23,533 nt of DNA from Amoebophrya sp. AT5.2. Its lineage: Eukaryota > Sar > Dinophyceae > Syndiniales > Amoebophryaceae. The notes below the pieces were generated by a model that was not told the DNA's origin, ran no database searches, and saw only the letters and a program-made list of their open reading frames with translations. A program made the translations under genes and the position numbers. Shown one piece after another: positions 20,877-23,533 of this stretch (position 1 is its first letter; each line of letters opens with the position of its first letter). The stretch spans positions 1-23,533 of the forward strand of contig RXOD01004357.1 in the NCBI GenBank assembly GCA_005223375.1, read 5' to 3'.

Positions 20877-23533
20877 ATGGCGCCGAAAAAACAGCAGATT
20901 TTGAATGCGGAGCAGCAGCTCGCGGCGGCTGCTGGTTTGGGCGACGACGACCCGAACGAGAAGACCCCGCAGAACGTGCAGAAGTGTTGGGTGGGAATCG
21001 GACTCGACCCTTCACCCGAGAAGGGGGATTTGTACAACCAAGCAAAGAAGAAGCTGCAGGAGGCGATCGCTGCGGTCGGAGGAGTGGCGCGAGTCATCGA
21101 GAAAGCGTGGCGCTCGGCCACCGACGTCCCCCAGCTACAAGAAGTGCTGCCGACCTACCGCATCTACCATACAGAAACTTCCGCCAAAGTGAACGGCTGC
21201 AAGCAGACGAAGAATTGGCTGAAGGCGGTCGCTGAGGAAATTCCGAACATGGACGTGCAGACCCTGGAGGACTCCACGGATCGCGCCGCCGTCCTCGTTG
21301 AGAAGTTGGTGATGAAGAGGAAAGTCGGGGTCGATCCCGAAATCATAACCCTGGAGAGGGAGATAATCGAGGAGGCAGAAGAACAGATCGCCGACCTGCT
21401 GGCGAACGAGCAGCAGGCCATCGAGGAACTCCGCGAAGCTGATTCCTTCCGGCTTCAGCGGGAGGCGCTCTTGCTGTTCATCGGGACGCTGCTCAACCTC
21501 ATCGCGTTTAAAGTGTTCACCACCCTCAGCTGGGCGGGCATCAAAAGCTACTGCATTTTGAACCGGCAGAAGTTCGAGAAATATTCGGAGGCGCTCAGGG
21601 ACTTCATCGAAGAGGTTGTCGATCCAGATCTATCGGCGGAACAGACGATAAAGGATGTCTTCAGCAACGACTTCAAAAAAGAACTCAGGCCAGAACTGGG
21701 CCAACAGGCTTCCTGGGCATGGCAGCTCTTCGTCAAAGTGAAGGGGGTACTTGTTTGATTTTGGCTCGGTTCGAGGCCGTTCGTCATTCCTATGATGCAT
21801 GTAGCCTCCTGGCTGCGTCGCTCTCCGCCATCGATTGTTTGAGTCAATGTATGAACTCGAGATCCAACGTGAGTCGTTTTCTTTGCAGCCAAGCTGTGGC
21901 TGGCATCGGGCACGCCCTTTTTCATCTCTTCATCTTTTTGCCCAGGTAGTAAAAACCGGCGAGGAGCAGGAGAGGACCGACAAGAACGCAAAGCTGCTGA
22001 GTAAGTACTTGCAAAACCCACTCAATCCGGCAAACAAGGACGCCATCGACTGGGAGGCGCTGGAGATGCGGGACGTAGTCACATGCTCTTTCCTGATGGA
22101 ACGAGACCAGAGCGGCGGTTTTATGCAGGCAATCTGGAACGGCAACATTCCGGAGTTTCCGATTGAGAGTCACGTGCCGCGAGAGCTCATCGTAACCCAG
22201 TGCGAGAAGCTCCGCAGCACGCTCCGACCGCAACACGCCGTCGGATGGACTGACGCGACGACATTGTGGGCGTACACGTACGGCTGGACGCTGTACGAGA
22301 CCAAGTACTACGCCGAGAGCCCGGCGCTGGGGGACAATATTAAGGAGAACTTGACCAAGGACGTGGACAAAATTGTCCGACGGTGCGAAACGGACGCTGC
22401 GTTGCTGACAATGAACATGCTTGAGGGCGCAAAACATAAGCACCAAGTGCTGCCCGAGTAACGACTTTACTTCTCTTTCTTTTCCTGAACAAAACCAATG
22501 AGCGCCAGGCACTGGCTGGAGAGTTTGCTTAGTTTGTTACTTGGATAGTTGTTCCTTCGTGGGAGCCCGTAGCTGGGGAAAAAGATTATGCTTGCCTGTG
22601 TATCTACTTATCTACGCGCACCGAATCCAATCACCCACGCACAGCGCGAAGGAGGCCTGCACGCGCCTCAACCAGCTGAACCTGGGGCGCCAAGGCTTCA
22701 TGCAGTTGGCGTGCCCACCCGACAAGGAGTGCGATAAGTATAAGAAACGGGCGACCAGCATGGGCGTGATCGCCAACATCATGAAGAGCGTCTGCGTGAT
22801 GGGGCGCGGCATGTATTGCAACGACAGACCAGTCAGGCCGAAGATCCCGACCAACGTGACGCCTGCCCTCAATAATTTCAACTCTTGCGTCTCGGGCGAG
22901 GAGTTCTGGCCGCTCATACAAAAAGATGAAGCGACTTGGGGGCACATCCTCAAAGGGCTCGGCGTACTTGCAGCTGTAGTCTGTGTTTTTTACTCACACA
23001 CTCTCGCCTCGCTTTAATTCGTATCGGCTTTGTTGTAGTTGCTGCTTTTTTATTTTCCTACCTAATAAATTTACTTTCTCATCGCTTCTATTTGCATCGA
23101 TCGACGCAATGATCCCCAGCCATGGCCATTTTCATTCGTTCCATACACAGAACGGCGCCACCGACGCGTCTTACGCGAGAAACTGCGGGCCGGAAATGGA
23201 TGAGGCGAGTGCGCTTGTCGATACAAAACCCGGCAAGGAGGGGCTTCAGCACGTCACGAACAGTCTTCGTCTCAGCGTCTACGCCGTGTTCAAGCCGGAG
23301 CCGTATGCCGCACTCTACAGGAAGGCGCTCGCGAAAAAAGAGGAGGAGGAGTTCGATAGACAAAACGCGGCAAAAGAGGCAGCGGTCGCCAAGCAAGTGG
23401 AGCGAGCGAAAGCCGGCGCCAATAATAAGGCCGGGGCGAGCGGCTGGGGAAAAGCCAGACGCGAACGCGAGGCAAAAGCTGCTGCTGAGGTAAAAGCTGC
23501 TGCTGAGGCAAAAGCTGCTGCTGAGGCAAAAGC
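20877..23533 (+). CDS. Uncharacterised membrane protein, four-exon model, cut by the right edge
   Basis: Model: 20877-21746, 21946-22457, 22645-22963 and 23151 to the window end, about 694 residues so far. ATG at 20877 (MAPKKQQILNAEQQLAAAAG). Each junction is GT-AG and phase-consistent (phases 0, 2, 0), and the uninterrupted frames change exactly at these points. The protein has a helical, acidic N-terminal region (1-195), one hydrophobic segment at about 197-218 (LLLFIGTLLNLIAFKVFTTL), then a soluble region with WAYTYGWTLYETKYYAE and spaced cysteines (CPPDKEC, SVCVMGRGMYC, NSCVSG) that could form disulfides. In exon 4 it has SLRLSVYAVFKPEPYAALY, a charged helix, and AKAAAE repeats at the edge. 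No family is recognised. If exon 3 were instead read through to TAA 23015-23017, the protein would end in a hydrophobic tail. The spliced reading is preferred because exon 4 is clearly coding-like. Confidence 0.75.
21747..21945 (+). other. Intron 1 of the membrane-protein gene (phase 0)
   Basis: It starts GTACTTG and ends in a pyrimidine-rich CATCTTTTTGCCCAG. Reading through meets a stop after three codons. Splicing joins QLFVKVKG directly to VVKTGEEQERTDK. Length 199 bases. Confidence 0.75.
22458..22644 (+). other. Intron 2 of the membrane-protein gene (phase 2)
   Basis: It starts GTAACG, overlapping the stop codon that would otherwise end exon 2, and ends CACCCACGCACAG. Splicing makes a GAC codon (Asp) and joins HQVLP to AKEACTRLNQLN. 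Length 187 bases. Confidence 0.75.
22964..23150 (+). other. Intron 3 of the membrane-protein gene (phase 0)
   Basis: It starts GTACTTG, the same seven bases as intron 1, and ends CCATACACAG, resembling the end of intron 2. Length 187 bases, identical to intron 2. It joins HILKGLG to NGATDASYARN. An AATAAA at 23064-23069 lies inside and under this model is not a polyadenylation signal. Confidence 0.6.
23472..23533 (+). repeat. 18-bp tandem repeat coding AKAAAE, running off the right edge
   Basis: GCAAAAGCTGCTGCTGAG is repeated at 23472, 23490, 23508 and 23526 (partial), with one GCA to GTA change. It encodes a helical Ala/Lys/Glu repeat. The full number of copies is not visible. Confidence 0.85.

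Noticed and set aside
21755..21785. tRNA T-arm/B-box-like GGTTCGAGGCC
   Set aside because: No A-box, anticodon arm or acceptor stem can be built at the right distance; it lies inside intron 1.
21835..21945. ATG at 21835 as a separate gene start
   Set aside because: The first 37 codons fall in a pyrimidine-rich intron end; coding-like sequence begins exactly after the CAG at 21943-21945 and continues the upstream gene in phase.
23064..23069. AATAAA as polyadenylation signal
   Set aside because: It lies in intron 3 of the preferred model, and this signal is not a reliable marker in dinoflagellate-type genomes.
23109..23150. ATG at 23109 as start of a separate right-edge gene
   Set aside because: It is in frame with the last exon, but its first 14 residues are His/Phe-rich and unlike the rest, and the acceptor at 23150 matches the preceding exon in phase. 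It remains the main alternative.

Overview
This is a eukaryotic nuclear window, most likely from a protist. The coding regions are GC-rich, long, and full of alanine, serine, glycine and acidic low-complexity tracts. Stop-free frames can be joined across GT-AG introns in matching phase, and no bacterial operon structure or ribosome binding sites are visible. All seven supportable gene models lie on the + strand, separated by 0.2 to 2.5 kb of less GC-rich DNA. Head-to-tail arrays of this kind are typical of dinoflagellates and their relatives. One spliced-leader-like 16-mer (12194-12209) and pyrimidine-plus-AG signals just before several start codons point weakly the same way. I regard an alveolate or dinoflagellate-lineage origin as a reasonable guess, not as shown.

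Layout. 1-700: the 3' part of a lysine-rich gene cut by the left edge, then a short frame with a coiled coil and one membrane segment; these two may belong to one gene. 1951-5553: a 1200-residue protein with the isopenicillin N synthase-like 2-oxoglutarate/Fe(II) dioxygenase fold. Its conserved blocks are all recognisable but are pushed apart by long low-complexity insertions. 6234-7680: a coiled-coil protein, probably with a short first exon. 7681-10184: 2.5 kb with no gene I can support. 10185-12070: two small unrecognised proteins, one tryptophan-rich and one with a coiled coil and a basic nuclear-type C-terminus. 13120-18687: an uninterrupted 1855-codon frame with no domain I recognise. 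18688-20876: a repeat-rich intergenic region holding a 147-bp AT-armed inverted repeat and a family of units sharing a TGGGAACGC core, including a 307-bp-period tandem duplication. 20877 to the right edge: a four-exon membrane-protein gene that continues beyond the window and ends, as far as visible, in an AKAAAE repeat.

How the genes work together is not evident. Only the dioxygenase has a recognisable enzymatic family, and its substrate cannot be read from sequence. The four genes from 10185 onward share a common style (unrecognised, alanine/lysine/acidic low complexity, one strand) and are separated by regions with consensus GTAAGT splice donors. Together they are the best place to look for something undescribed, but nothing in the sequence itself shows that they form a functional system.
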